A stretch of 64,000 bases of DNA from Solibacillus sp040274725 (GCA_040274725.1 JBEMAQ010000003.1:1-64000), one strand, 5' to 3'; shown: positions 1 to 9,180, counted from the stretch's first letter. Made by a program: numbers and translations. Notes: generated by a model not told the origin, from the sequence alone.

Positions 1-776
1 TCCGTAACGAAATCACACCAGGTAACTTTACATTCCGTACACGTGAATTCGAACAAATGGAATTAGAATTCTTCTGCAAACCAGGTGAAGATCTTGAGTG
101 GCACGCATATTGGAAAAACTTCTGTAAAGACTGGTTATTAAACCTTGGTATGAAAGAAGATTCTATGCGCTTACGTGACCACGAAGATGATGAGTTATCT
201 CACTACTCAAACGCGACAACAGATATCGAGTTCCGCTTCCCATTCGGCTGGGGCGAGCTATGGGGTATCGCTGACCGTACAGACTTCGACTTAAAACAGC
301 ATATGGAGCACTCTGGTGAAGATTTCACGTACATTGACCCCGTAACAAACGAACGCTATGTACCGTACTGCATCGAGCCATCTTTAGGTGCAGACCGCGT
401 AACATTAGCATTCCTTTGCGACGCATATGACGAGGAAGAATTAGAAGGCGGCGAAATGCGTAACGTACTGCGTTTCCACCCAGCACTTGCACCATTTAAA
501 GCAGCGGTACTTCCACTGTCTAAAAAATTATCTGAGGAAGCTTCAGACGTATGGGCTGACCTACGTAAAGCATTCCCAGTTGACTTTGATGAGTCTCAAT
601 CAATCGGTAAACGCTACCGTCGTCAAGACGAAATCGGTACACCATTCTGTATTACGTATGATTTTGATTCAAAAGAAGATGGTCAAGTAACTGTGCGTCA
701 CCGCGACTCAATGGAGCAAACGCGTATGCCAATCGCTGATGTAAAAGCTTATATTGAATCTCATTTACAATTTTAA
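1..776 (+). CDS. glyS: Glycyl-tRNA synthetase, single-chain type (3' part)
   Basis: The reading frame is open from base 3, so the 5' part of the gene lies outside the window; 257 codons remain. Class II motif 3 is visible (YCIEPSLGADR then VTLAF), followed by an anticodon-binding domain that starts near FHPALAPFKAAVLPL. This is the eukaryote-like homodimeric GlyRS that charges tRNA-Gly in the cytoplasm, not the alpha2-beta2 GlyQ/GlyS of Bacillus subtilis. It is read in the opposite direction to most of the window and ends at a strong hairpin shared with the converging neighbour. No frame damage is seen. Family assignment is firm; only the start is unknown. Confidence 0.95.
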   Translation, partial: RNEITPGNFTFRTREFEQMELEFFCKPGEDLEWHAYWKNFCKDWLLNLGMKEDSMRLRDHEDDELSHYSNATTDIEFRFPFGWGELWGIADRTDFDLKQHMEHSGEDFTYIDPVTNERYVPYCIEPSLGADRVTLAFLCDAYDEEELEGGEMRNVLRFHPALAPFKAAVLPLSKKLSEEASDVWADLRKAFPVDFDESQSIGKRYRRQDEIGTPFCITYDFDSKEDGQVTVRHRDSMEQTRMPIADVKAYIESHLQF

Positions 777-785
777 TACCTAATA

Positions 786-822
786 AAAACGAGCTGCAGG
801 GATAAACTGCGGCTCGTTTCTT
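786..822. terminator. Terminator between glyS and the Yip1-type gene
   Basis: AAACGAGC-TGCAG pairs with CTGC-GGCTCGTTT around a GGATAAA loop, with A-rich and T-rich flanks on both sides. It can serve both converging genes and overlaps the last codons of the Yip1-type gene. Confidence 0.8.
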
Positions 823-1421
823 TATAGATTGGCCGCTGTAAAAACTGCGATGATAAAAAAAATAATCGCAATCAGGGCTGCAAAAAGTAAGATTATTGGA
901 ATAATAATGGTAATAATTGCTCGCCCATTGGAATAGCTATGTGCCTCTGCTAATGCACCAACTGTAATCACAACCGCCCAAATGCTCGTCACAAGTGTAA
1001 CAACCGTGCCAATAATCGCCATCAAATCTGTTACTTCCTTTAAAAAGAAGCTCTCTGGTGAAATCAGTAGCCAAATGATATAAATAGGCCCTGCCACAAT
1101 AAACGGAATATAGCTAGCCGATAGCCCTTTCACAACATCAGAAAACGTGCCCACACCGCCTAGTAGCTTACCGATGAAAAAGGAAACGCCCACACTAATA
1201 CCATACATAATAACGCCTAGTATTGGCGCAAGAATGATAACGGAAATCACGACCCATACATACGGAATCTCTGGATACATCTCTGTATTTTGAAAGCCTA
1301 ATAGCGCGGAGGCCATAAAGCCAAGTACAACAAGAACCATTGCGTACAGCACTGATTTTTGATTGATTAAAAAGCGCGCTGCCTGCTTTGGATGGAGCCA
1401 AACCGATAGAAATAGATTCAT
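822..1421 (-). CDS. Yip1-domain integral membrane protein
   Basis: A protein of about 199 residues with a short N-terminal segment (MNLFLSVWLHPKQAARFL) followed by about five hydrophobic segments, the pattern of Yip1/YIF1-type proteins (Pfam Yip1 domain). The bacterial members have no defined function. The start was chosen at an internal ATG with AGGGGG six bases upstream; a longer reading adds 16 residues without a good ribosome binding site. It stands alone between the glyS terminator and a decayed restriction-type gene. It could alternatively be called a DUF1189-like membrane protein, but the YIP1-type hydropathy pattern and the final AAVFTAANL tail fit better. Function unknown. Confidence 0.65.
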   Translation of the reverse strand: MNLFLSVWLHPKQAARFLINQKSVLYAMVLVVLGFMASALLGFQNTEMYPEIPYVWVVISVIILAPILGVIMYGISVGVSFFIGKLLGGVGTFSDVVKGLSASYIPFIVAGPIYIIWLLISPESFFLKEVTDLMAIIGTVVTLVTSIWAVVITVGALAEAHSYSNGRAIITIIIPIILLFAALIAIIFFIIAVFTAANL

Positions 1422-1481
1422 ATGAGTCCCCCTAACAACTAGAATATTACTCGTACATTTTATTCCCAAAAGCTAGACATT

Positions 1482-1913
1482 TTAACCATTCACTTCAAGC
1501 ATCCAGCTGATAAATTCATCACGATTAATTAGCCTTACATGATTTTCCTTCGCTAATGTAATAGCAGACTGCGTAAAATAATTATTCGTAATCCCCGCTC
1601 GTTTGTGTCATCCCTGTCTTATATCCTTTAGCTTGTAATAACGTCCCTAAATAATTTTCAAACATAGCGTCCTTCATTTCATCATTTTCGCCAATTCCGA
1701 TTTCCGAAGCCCTTCTTGTTTTTTATGCTCAATCACTATTTTTAATACAGTTATGCCAATAAGGAAGATAACGAAAATCACTCTGAACGTCTTATTTGGT
1801 GCATGTAAATCAATGAATAGCTGACTTAGACCCTGCTGTTTTTTATCCTGCATGAATTTCTTGACAAAAAGCTTGTTGTTCCTTTGTAAAAGATATGTAA
1901 TATAATTCCACAT
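1482..1913 (-). pseudogene. Broken Mrr/YraJ-like restriction endonuclease-domain protein
   Basis: Three pieces in different frames reconstruct one protein. Bases 1913-1700 encode an N-terminal part with a hydrophobic segment (VIFVIFLIGITVLKIVI) and a basic stretch ending HKKQEG. A frame change near 1715 leads into a piece reading MKDAMFENYLGTLLQAKGYK then TGMTQTSGD, the start of the restriction-endonuclease-like fold (usual pattern FExYLAxLFxxLGY...SGDxGAD). The frame then breaks at 1590 and continues as ITNNYFTQSAITLAKENHV and RLINRDEFISWML, the typical end of the same fold. The middle, which would carry the D...ExK catalytic residues, is missing (about 60 residues). Seen: the three matching pieces. 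Inferred: a frameshift plus an internal deletion in a once intact membrane-anchored Mrr_cat-type gene. Confidence 0.75.
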
Positions 1914-2094
1914 TCACCTTCATTTAACTTGATTTAAAGAAAAAATAAGCAATCACACACCCCACAAAAAAGAGAATAATCAATATTTGTAGCTTTTATG
2001 TGTTTTAAATAGAAATTCTTTTGTTCATTTCGTTCATTTTGGTTTATTTTTACTTCTGAATATTCTATAATTTCCATAAGTGGAGGTGTGTAAC

Positions 2095-2562
2095 ATGTTT
2101 TTTAGAAGCGGTACAGCGCAGCAAAAGGTGGATTTATACGATAAAATTACATTTATTGTGAAAACATTATTACAAAAGGAATTGCCTGAGCACCGCGCAC
2201 AGCATCATCTTTTATACACGGCGAATACACAACTCGCTCATTACCGAGAGCTTGCGGAAACACACCGCAAGCAGGCGTTTTCGCAGTCTGCACTTAGCTA
2301 TTTTCATCAGCAAACGTATGAGCAACTACTTAAAAAGCATAACCAATTACAATTGATCATCGATGCGTATATGGAACTGCATCTCGATATACCGCGCGAT
2401 TTGTACAATCACCGTTTGCGACTTGATGACCAAAATATTGAGCTCGTGTATGACGAGCTACACCGTATGAAAGACTACAATTTATCACAGGAGCATGAGC
2501 CTTCGTTTTGGCAAGCCATTAAGGAGCAAATTTTCCCGACATTCGCCAAGCTTGTGCCATAA
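2095..2562 (+). CDS. Unknown 155-residue helical protein
   Basis: Starts at ATG with GGAGGTG seven bases upstream; an in-frame GTG inside the ribosome binding site is not a credible start. The sequence begins MFFRSGTAQQKVDLYDKI, has no signal peptide or membrane segment, and is mostly amphipathic helix rich in His, Gln, Leu and Tyr, so a helical-bundle cytoplasmic protein is likely. I do not recognise the family. It is a single-gene unit on the plus strand between a decayed endonuclease gene and recO and ends directly in a bidirectional terminator. Codon use looks like that of neighbouring genes, so I see no sign of recent transfer. Confidence 0.7.
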   Translation: MFFRSGTAQQKVDLYDKITFIVKTLLQKELPEHRAQHHLLYTANTQLAHYRELAETHRKQAFSQSALSYFHQQTYEQLLKKHNQLQLIIDAYMELHLDIPRDLYNHRLRLDDQNIELVYDELHRMKDYNLSQEHEPSFWQAIKEQIFPTFAKLVP

Positions 2563-2597
2563 AAAAACGATTCCAGACGCGCTGGAATCGTTTTTTA
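2563..2597. terminator. Bidirectional terminator between the 155-residue protein gene and recO
   Basis: Perfect stem AAAAAACGATTCCAG / CTGGAATCGTTTTTT with a five-base loop; A and T runs on either side make it work in both directions. It overlaps the recO stop codon. Confidence 0.9.
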
Positions 2598-3359
2598 CTC
2601 ACTGCGAGGCTTGAGCTCAGGCGTCCGTTCAAGTTGCTCAATGAACGCTCTTGATTTTAGACGAATACCTGTCTGCTCCTCATAAATTGTTGTGACGATT
2701 TTTTTAATAAACTGCTTCGTTTGTGGTTTCAAGTCGAGCTTGCCGACCTGTTCAATAGACAACGTGTAAAACATGCGAATTAATTTTAACTGCGTTGGCG
2801 TCAAACGAATAATATACGCATCTAAATGAAAACAGCGATGGCACAAAAAGCCGCCCTGCGTAAACGAAAAGGCAAACTCCCCGTCAACTGCGCCGCACCC
2901 TGCACAAGCATGCAGTACGGGCTGCACGCCCGCATACGGCAGCATCTTCCAATCTACAAATAATGCGATTGCCTCCGGATCATAGCCCTCTTCAATGGCA
3001 TTAAGCGCCTGCAACAGCACCTCAAAGGCAAATGGCTCTGGGCCCCCCTCGTCGATGAGCCTATCCACAAGCTCCACAACATAGCTCGCATAAGCCGTTG
3101 CCACAATATCTGTTTGAATGTGGCGCATTGAGCTATAATGCTCCCCTTGCTGCATCGTCCCCATACCACTCGTACGCTGTACTAAGTAGGAACCGTGCAT
3201 AAATACTTGTGTGACGCCCGCTAGACGGCTTGTAGGCTTTTTCGCACCGCGCGCCATACACGCAACCTTCCCTGCCTCACGTGTCAGTAACGTCACAATT
3301 TTATTGGATTCTCCGTAAGCACGTGCTTTTAAAACGATGCCTTCCCATTTATGAAGCAT
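2595..3359 (-). CDS. recO: DNA repair and recombination mediator RecO
   Basis: About 254 residues, the normal length. The N-terminal OB fold (residues 1-80; KWEGIVLKARAYGESNKIV) is followed by a helical domain with a four-cysteine zinc site, C152, C155, C173 and C176. RecO loads RecA on SSB-coated single-stranded DNA together with RecR. The start ATG has GGAAG eight bases upstream; a GTG three codons earlier lacks this spacing. It follows the CapA-like gene with an 85-base gap, whereas in Bacillus it sits next to yqzL-era. No truncation. Confidence 0.95.
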   Translation of the reverse strand: MLHKWEGIVLKARAYGESNKIVTLLTREAGKVACMARGAKKPTSRLAGVTQVFMHGSYLVQRTSGMGTMQQGEHYSSMRHIQTDIVATAYASYVVELVDRLIDEGGPEPFAFEVLLQALNAIEEGYDPEAIALFVDWKMLPYAGVQPVLHACAGCGAVDGEFAFSFTQGGFLCHRCFHLDAYIIRLTPTQLKLIRMFYTLSIEQVGKLDLKPQTKQFIKKIVTTIYEEQTGIRLKSRAFIEQLERTPELKPRSE

Positions 3360-3444
3360 TTCACGCACTTCCTTTATCGTTATTCACTAAATTTTTCTCT
3401 CTTTATTATACGGGCAAATGACGCGAAACAACAGGAATTCCGCT

Positions 3445-4587
3445 TTATTTCACCTCAACCTCCGTACCTAAAATTTGCTGTACCCAGGCAAGGTCTCGCA
3501 CAGAGCGCTTCTCTGTTTCAGCTAAAGGATAGACGCGGTACACACCATCGTCATCGAGCAGCATGGACGTCGCTTTAAACTGCGGCTGACCAATTGTCAC
3601 CTCGTCGCCCTCTTTTGTAATAGCAAAGCTCGCAATTCCGCCAATCATCGTATCTGGCATCGTGATAATGGTTGAAAAATAATTACCAATTGAATAAAAC
3701 ACATGCGTTTCCTGACCTGACTCCGACGTCAATTTGTTATACGGCTGTAAAATATGCGGATGGGTGCCAAATACAATATCCGCCCCCGCAGCATTTAATA
3801 CGTTGGCCAAATAACGCTGATTGTCATTTTCCACGGTTTTGTATTCAGGCCCCCAGTGAATTAACACAACCGTCACATCCGCAAGCGCCTTCATTGCCGC
3901 AATATCCGCTGTCATCTTTTCTTCCTGTATATAATTAATCACAAACGGTGAATTTTTAGGTAAATACAAGCCATTCGTGCCATATGTATAGCTTACTACA
4001 CCGATTTTAATGCCCTTTTGCTCAATAATACGTGGTGTACTAGCATCCTCAGCCGATTTATAGGCACCGACGTACGGAATCCCGTAACGATCAATATTCT
4101 CAAATAATGTACGCACACCGCCTTCCCCTTTATCGACGGTATGATTGTTGGCGATATTAATCATATCAACGCCCGCTTCCTGCAAATCCTCTAGTATATA
4201 ATCTGGACTCGAAAACTGCGGATACCCACTGAGTGCATACTTATTGCCAACAGGCAGTGATTCCTGGTTGGCTAGTAAATAATCATGTCGCTGCATAAAC
4301 GGTGCCACGGGTGCAAAGCTCGGACCAAAATCTTTATACGTTGCTAAACGATAATGCAGTAGCACATCACCAATCATCGCCAGTGACACCGTTTCTTTCG
4401 GAATAATGATTTCTTCTATTACGGGTTCCTCAACTGGCTTTGGCTCCTTTTCTAACTCTATTTCCTGCTCCATTGCATAAGAAATAGCCGGCAAGTTGTC
4501 TTCCTTTGGTGCAGAAACAACAACAAAAATAAATACACCTATCAACAACAACCACACACTAAAAAGTACTTTATTTATACTAGACAA
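3445..4587 (-). CDS. CapA-family (poly-gamma-glutamate synthesis type) metallophosphatase-like protein
   Basis: 380 residues. A TTG start with GGGAG six bases upstream precedes a signal anchor (about residues 7-25), an acidic Glu/Pro linker (residues 38-65) and a PGA_cap fold: LAMIGDVLLH, NIANNHTVDKGEGG, VVSYTYGTNG, VLIHWGPEY, FGTHPHILQP and SIGNYFS. The conserved Asp, Asn-His, His and HPH positions of the calcineurin-like fold are all present. Family members act outside the membrane, some in poly-gamma-glutamate export (PgsA/CapA), but many are isolated copies of unknown role. No pgsB/pgsC is nearby, so poly-gamma-glutamate synthesis here is not supported. It sits between recO and era, where Bacillus has yqzL. 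Confidence 0.85.
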   Translation of the reverse strand: MSSINKVLFSVWLLLIGVFIFVVVSAPKEDNLPAISYAMEQEIELEKEPKPVEEPVIEEIIIPKETVSLAMIGDVLLHYRLATYKDFGPSFAPVAPFMQRHDYLLANQESLPVGNKYALSGYPQFSSPDYILEDLQEAGVDMINIANNHTVDKGEGGVRTLFENIDRYGIPYVGAYKSAEDASTPRIIEQKGIKIGVVSYTYGTNGLYLPKNSPFVINYIQEEKMTADIAAMKALADVTVVLIHWGPEYKTVENDNQRYLANVLNAAGADIVFGTHPHILQPYNKLTSESGQETHVFYSIGNYFSTIITMPDTMIGGIASFAITKEGDEVTIGQPQFKATSMLLDDDGVYRVYPLAETEKRSVRDLAWVQQILGTEVEVK

Positions 4588-4729
4588 CTTTCTCCCTCAC
4601 TTCATTGTATTTACTACATCATAGTATAACGAATCTACTGACCCGATAAAACTACCTACCATTAAATTTAACATTATATGGTATTATCCTAATGGATTTT
4701 CAATACACTATAAAATTCAGACACAAAAA

Positions 4730-4762
4730 TAGCAGATGCCATCATAAGATTGGCACCTGCTA
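4730..4762 (-). terminator. Terminator after era
   Basis: Stem TAGCAG-x-TGCCA / TGGCA-x-CTGCTA with one internal mismatch, followed on the minus strand by TATTTTTGTG. It closes the operon that ends with era and separates it from the CapA-like gene. Confidence 0.75.
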
Positions 4763-4769
4763 CAGTTAA

Positions 4770-5684
4770 TTAATATTCATCGTCACGGAAGCCGAAGTCG
4801 CGCAGCTGTGTTTGCTTGTTGCGCCAATCCTTTTGCACCTTTACCCAAAGCTCTAAATAAACTTTCGAGCCAAGTAGCATTTCGATGTCTTTACGCGCCA
4901 TTGTCCCAACTTCTTTAAGCAGGGCACCGCGCTTGCCGATGACAATTCCTTTTTGTGAATCGCGCTCCACCATTATCGTCGCCTGCACATGAATCATATT
5001 TTCCTTTTCCTCATGCGGCTTAATACGATCAATGACAACCGCGATTGAATGCGGAATTTCCTCGCGTGTTAAATGTAATACCTTTTCACGAACTAACTCC
5101 GAAATAATAAAGCGCTCCGGGTGATCCGTTACTTGGTCTGCTGGGTAATACTGCGGACCTTCTGGTAAATACTTTTCAATCGTTGCAAGTAAGCTTTCGA
5201 CGTTGTTTCCTTGCAGTGCTGAAATTGGTAGAATTTCCGCGAAGTTGAAGCGGTCCTTATACGAATCAATAATGCCTGCTAGCGCATCTGGGTGCACTTG
5301 GTCGATTTTATTAATGACTAAGAAAACAGGTGTTTTATTGCCTTCAAGTAGCTCAATAATAAACTCGTCACCTTTGCCGATTTTTTGCTCTGCGTTGACC
5401 ATGAACATAATGACATCGACTTCTTTTAATGCGTTACGAGACGTTTTTAACATAAATTCGCCTAGCTTATGCTTCGGCTTGTGAATCCCTGGTGTATCGA
5501 TGAAAATTGTTTGTGAATTTCCCTGCGTTAACACACCTTGTACTTTATTACGTGTCGTCTGTGGTTTATCTGACATAATCGCAATTTTTTGCCCAATTAC
5601 ACGGTTTAAAAATGTTGATTTCCCTACGTTTGGACGGCCGACAATCGACACAAATCCTGATTTGAACCCTTTATTTTCCTGCAT
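4770..5684 (-). CDS. era: GTPase Era, 16S rRNA maturation and 30S assembly
   Basis: 304 residues. The G1 motif GRPNVGKS is at 16-23, G3 DTPG at 63-66 and G4 NKID at 125-128; the C-terminal KH domain carries VIGKRGALLKEVG. Era binds the 3' end of 16S rRNA and checks small-subunit assembly. The start codon lies inside the end of cdd (14-nt overlap) with GGAGG nine bases upstream, which points to translational coupling. It is the last gene of the pgpH-ybeY-dgkA-cdd-era unit. No unusual residues. Confidence 0.97.
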   Translation of the reverse strand: MQENKGFKSGFVSIVGRPNVGKSTFLNRVIGQKIAIMSDKPQTTRNKVQGVLTQGNSQTIFIDTPGIHKPKHKLGEFMLKTSRNALKEVDVIMFMVNAEQKIGKGDEFIIELLEGNKTPVFLVINKIDQVHPDALAGIIDSYKDRFNFAEILPISALQGNNVESLLATIEKYLPEGPQYYPADQVTDHPERFIISELVREKVLHLTREEIPHSIAVVIDRIKPHEEKENMIHVQATIMVERDSQKGIVIGKRGALLKEVGTMARKDIEMLLGSKVYLELWVKVQKDWRNKQTQLRDFGFRDDEY

Positions 5685-6078
5685 TTTCCATATCCTCCGT
5701 TGTAAACGCGCCTGGTAATAGCTCGCTTACTGTCGTTTCTTGTACATCACCATTTAAATTAGTTAAATAAACCGGCATATCTGGTGCGCAAAATTCTGCA
5801 ATAACTTGGCGACATGCCCCGCACGGTGAGCATGGTCCTGGTGTGTCTGCAACGATTGCGATGGCACTAAATTCCTTCACACCTTCAGAAACCGCCTTAA
5901 AAATAGCCGTACGCTCTGCGCAGTTCGCTAGACCGTAGCTGGCATTTTCAATGTTACAGCCTTCATATACTGTACCATTTTTCGCAAGTAGCGCTGCACC
6001 TACTTTAAATTTTGAATAAGGTACATATGCATTTTCACGCGCTAGTTTTGACTGTGCCATCAATTGTTCTTTATTCAT
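5671..6078 (-). CDS. cdd: Cytidine deaminase
   Basis: 135 residues, the size of the tetrameric Bacillus-type enzyme. The zinc ligands C53, C86 and C89 and the catalytic E55 are present (CAERTA and PCGACRQV). It deaminates cytidine and deoxycytidine to uridine and deoxyuridine in pyrimidine salvage. Strong ribosome binding site GGGAGGGG. It lies between dgkA and era as in other Bacillales, and overlaps the era start. Confidence 0.97.
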   Translation of the reverse strand: MNKEQLMAQSKLARENAYVPYSKFKVGAALLAKNGTVYEGCNIENASYGLANCAERTAIFKAVSEGVKEFSAIAIVADTPGPCSPCGACRQVIAEFCAPDMPVYLTNLNGDVQETTVSELLPGAFTTEDMENAGK

Positions 6079-6103
6079 GGATAAATACCCCTCCCTAATA
6101 AAT

Positions 6104-6454
6104 TTAGAACCATTTTGGTAAAAATATGAGTAATCCGATTATAACAGACGCACAGGCAAAAACAAGTACAGCTCCTGCTGCTAGATCCTTCGCCTGCTTC
6201 GCGAGCGGATGAATATCCGGTGAAGTTAAATCGACAACACGTTCAATCGCCGTATTCATCAACTCCATACCAATCATGAGCGCAAACAGTAACACAACAA
6301 TCATCCATTCTATCACCGACAAACCTGTTAACAGACCCGCAATGATTACAATGACCATACTGAGTAAGTGAAAGCGCAAATTTTGCTCCCTCACGCCTGT
6401 TGTAATCCCTTCTACCGCATAGCCAAATGAGCGAATAAATTTACGGACGTTCAT
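6104..6454 (-). CDS. dgkA: Diacylglycerol/undecaprenol kinase, DgkA family
   Basis: 116 residues with three membrane helices. The family signature is present (GMELMNTAIE, then VVDL, followed by KDLAAGAVL). Gram-positive members phosphorylate undecaprenol rather than diacylglycerol, recycling the lipid carrier for wall synthesis; which substrate applies here cannot be read from the sequence. The gene starts inside the end of ybeY (14-nt overlap), suggesting coupling. Confidence 0.93.
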   Translation of the reverse strand: MNVRKFIRSFGYAVEGITTGVREQNLRFHLLSMVIVIIAGLLTGLSVIEWMIVVLLFALMIGMELMNTAIERVVDLTSPDIHPLAKQAKDLAAGAVLVFACASVIIGLLIFLPKWF

Positions 6455-6926
6455 TGCGGTCGCGACCGAGGCCGTATGACTCTAAAATCTCGTCCTGCTT
6501 GCCGAACATTTTTTTCTCGTCTTCGTCATTCATATGGTCATAGCCGAGTAAATGTAAAAAGCCATGCACGGCAAGGAAGCCCAACTCGCGCTCAAATGTG
6601 TGACCATACTCTGCTGCCTGCTCGCGTGTGCGGTCTGTCGAAATAATAATGTCACCTAGTACACGCGGCATATCACCACCAATAATGTGGACCTCATCTT
6701 CGCCCATTTCCTCTAGCGCAAACGAAATGACGTCTGTCGGCTGGTCTTTATCACGGTACTCACGATTAATCTCATGGATGGCTTCATTCGTTACAAACGT
6801 AATGGAAACTTCCGTGCCGTCCTCAATGCCCTCTACCGTCGCCGCATGCTGCAATAATTTTTCAACAAGCGCAATATGCTCGTCCTTTACTTCATTTGTT
6901 TCATCTAAAAAATCAATATTTAACAT
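6441..6926 (-). CDS. ybeY: Endoribonuclease YbeY, rRNA maturation
   Basis: 161 residues. The zinc-binding signature HGFLHLLGYDH, the three-histidine centre of UPF0054 proteins, is intact near residue 130. YbeY takes part in 16S 3'-end maturation and ribosome quality control; its neighbour era acts on the same end of 16S rRNA. Ribosome binding site AGGAGG at seven bases. Follows pgpH with an 11-nt gap. Confidence 0.95.
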   Translation of the reverse strand: MLNIDFLDETNEVKDEHIALVEKLLQHAATVEGIEDGTEVSITFVTNEAIHEINREYRDKDQPTDVISFALEEMGEDEVHIIGGDMPRVLGDIIISTDRTREQAAEYGHTFERELGFLAVHGFLHLLGYDHMNDEDEKKMFGKQDEILESYGLGRDRNERP

Positions 6927-6937
6927 CTTTGTTCCTC

Positions 6938-9046
6938 CTATGCTTCCTTTGGATACTCAATACGTGAATGGAAAATCCCGTTTAACGTCTCACATAAGAC
7001 ATCTTCAATTATTTTTAATTCCCGAAGTGATACGTCGCATTCATCAAACTGATCATCTTGTACACGGTCCTGAATAATCGCCTGAATAAGACTTTGAATT
7101 TTTTGCGGTGTCGGCTCACTCATTGAGCGCACTGCCGCCTCTACACTATCACAAATACTAATGACAGCCGCCACCTTTGTTTGTGGTTTAGGGCCTGGGT
7201 AGCGGAACTGCGCCTCATTTACAGTTTTCCCGTCTTCTTTTGCCTTAAACAGGAAAAACTTTAAAAGACTTGTCCCGTGATGCTGCAAGGCAATATCAAT
7301 AATTTCTTGTGGCATTTTATATTTACGCAGCAGCTCTGCGCCATCTGTCGTATGCGCGAGTATAATTTCCGCGCTACTTTCTGGTGGCAATTTGTCGTGC
7401 GGATTCGTGCCCATTTGGTTTTCAATGAAAAACTGTGGGCGCTTTGTCTTGCCAATATCGTGATAATAACAACCGACACGCGCTAAGAGCCCGTCCGCCC
7501 CAATCGCCTCACACGCCGCCTCTGCTAAATTCGCAACCATGACACTATGATGATATGTGCCCGGTGTTTCCGTTAATAACTTTTTTAACAGCGGATGATT
7601 TGGATTGGATAGCTCGATTAAACGCATGGCAGATAGCATGCCAAATGCAGATTCAAAAAACGGCATAAGCCCCATCGTTAATGTACCCGACAATAAGCCC
7701 GAAACAACGGCTGCGGTCACATAAAAGCCAATTTCTTTAAATCCGTAGCCCGATTGCGACATTAATAAATAAAAGGCGATAAATAATAAATTAATAACGG
7801 TAATGACACCACATGCTTGAAGTAAATGCGCGCGCTTCTCTACGCTACGCATAAACAGAATACTCGCAAAGCCACCAAATAAAATATAGAGAGCAATATC
7901 CATTTGCAGTACAGCCGCATAGCCTTCATGGAAAATAAGACCTGCGGATGCGGCGGTCATGAGTGTAATAATACTCGCTGCCTTTTCCGTTGCTAATATG
8001 CGTACGAGCATCGTCGCCATTGCCGTCGGATATAAAAAGGCAATCGTCAAATCAAAATTACTCGCAACTAAGCTCATTAATTTCATCACAACAAGTGAGA
8101 TGACAAAAACAATAATCGTCACAAGTAAGCTATTTTGCTTTTTACGACTGTCTGCTTTTGAGCGATCAAATAAAATATACAAAAATGCCATTTGCAATAA
8201 AATGAAAATGAGTAGTCCCGCAATCGGCTTAACAGAAACTTGATTGTTAGTCATACTGAGCAGTTCTAACTGGCGATAGACTTCACGGTTAATAACCTCG
8301 CCTTCTTGTACAATAATTTGCCCCTGTAAAATACGTGTCGGCTCAATGGCCTCGCGTGCCTGCTGCTTCGCTACGTTTGTTTTCTCTTCATCAAATAGCT
8401 CATTTTCCGCAATCGCCACGCGCCCGATTGCGCTTGCTGCATTTGCGAGTGCATCTGCAATGGCTGGTTGCTGGCGTATTTTACTTTCTAGTTCACTGCG
8501 AACTGTTGACAAACTATCTTTTCGGACTGGATCTTTTAACGTCGTCGATACTAAACTACTCAGCGTATTTTTCGTATTCGTCAAACTTTCCTCAGACGCC
8601 TTTAATAAAGTCTCAAGCTGACCATCTGAGAGGACAAGACCCGATTGATTCGTGAGCACATCTTTTAGCTTAGTACGCAAAAGCTGTACTTGTTCCGCGC
8701 TCTCTATCTCTTCTTTCGCAATTTCTTGCTTTGCCTCTAGCACAATATCGAAAATCGTCGTCACGAATGTAACCCGGTGCTCGGCCATTTCACTGTTAAA
8801 TACGTAAACTGCCTCAACGTTCTGTTCAGCATTATCACGGTCTAGCTCCGTTTTTTCCGTATCCTCAATCGTTTTTGGTGATCGAATCGTTTCGGGTGCT
8901 AGCTCTGTTAATTGAATATCATATGTAACCCCGCGCACATTTCCGAGCATCAAAAAAAACTGCAAAAATGCGGTGAGGACAAGGACGGTAATTAAAAACA
9001 AGCGAAAACCTAATAAATCTGTAATCTTTTTCAGCTGCTTCTCCAT
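6938..9046 (-). CDS. pgpH: 7TM-HD cyclic-di-AMP phosphodiesterase PgpH (YqfF)
   Basis: 702 residues. Order: one membrane helix (14-35), an extracytoplasmic 7TMR-HDED domain (about 50-265), seven membrane helices (275-465) and a cytoplasmic HD domain with HH at 499-500 and HD at 529-530 (CYYHDIGK). Family members hydrolyse c-di-AMP to pApA, linking this second messenger to osmolyte and wall control. The start has AGGAGGTG upstream. It probably starts the pgpH-ybeY-dgkA-cdd-era unit, because a terminator lies between it and phoH. Confidence 0.94.
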   Translation of the reverse strand: MEKQLKKITDLLGFRLFLITVLVLTAFLQFFLMLGNVRGVTYDIQLTELAPETIRSPKTIEDTEKTELDRDNAEQNVEAVYVFNSEMAEHRVTFVTTIFDIVLEAKQEIAKEEIESAEQVQLLRTKLKDVLTNQSGLVLSDGQLETLLKASEESLTNTKNTLSSLVSTTLKDPVRKDSLSTVRSELESKIRQQPAIADALANAASAIGRVAIAENELFDEEKTNVAKQQAREAIEPTRILQGQIIVQEGEVINREVYRQLELLSMTNNQVSVKPIAGLLIFILLQMAFLYILFDRSKADSRKKQNSLLVTIIVFVISLVVMKLMSLVASNFDLTIAFLYPTAMATMLVRILATEKAASIITLMTAASAGLIFHEGYAAVLQMDIALYILFGGFASILFMRSVEKRAHLLQACGVITVINLLFIAFYLLMSQSGYGFKEIGFYVTAAVVSGLLSGTLTMGLMPFFESAFGMLSAMRLIELSNPNHPLLKKLLTETPGTYHHSVMVANLAEAACEAIGADGLLARVGCYYHDIGKTKRPQFFIENQMGTNPHDKLPPESSAEIILAHTTDGAELLRKYKMPQEIIDIALQHHGTSLLKFFLFKAKEDGKTVNEAQFRYPGPKPQTKVAAVISICDSVEAAVRSMSEPTPQKIQSLIQAIIQDRVQDDQFDECDVSLRELKIIEDVLCETLNGIFHSRIEYPKEA

Positions 9047-9139
9047 TTAGCACCTCCTGCTCTCTATATTATTATTCTACCAAATTTATTCAACCATTTT
9101 CACGAAATGGCAAATGTTTTCGCTATTTTATAACAGATA

Positions 9140-9180
9140 AAACCCACCATCCTGCAAAAAAGCAACATGGTGGGCTTAAA
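9140..9180 (-). terminator. Terminator downstream of phoH
   Basis: Stem CCCACCAT / ATGGTGGG with a long loop, followed on the minus strand by TTTTAT. It directly follows the second, decayed copy of the phoH 3' end rather than the functional stop codon. Confidence 0.75.

Noticed and set aside
3445..4587. Complete poly-gamma-glutamate capsule locus
   Set aside because: Only the CapA-like gene is present; neighbours are recO and era.
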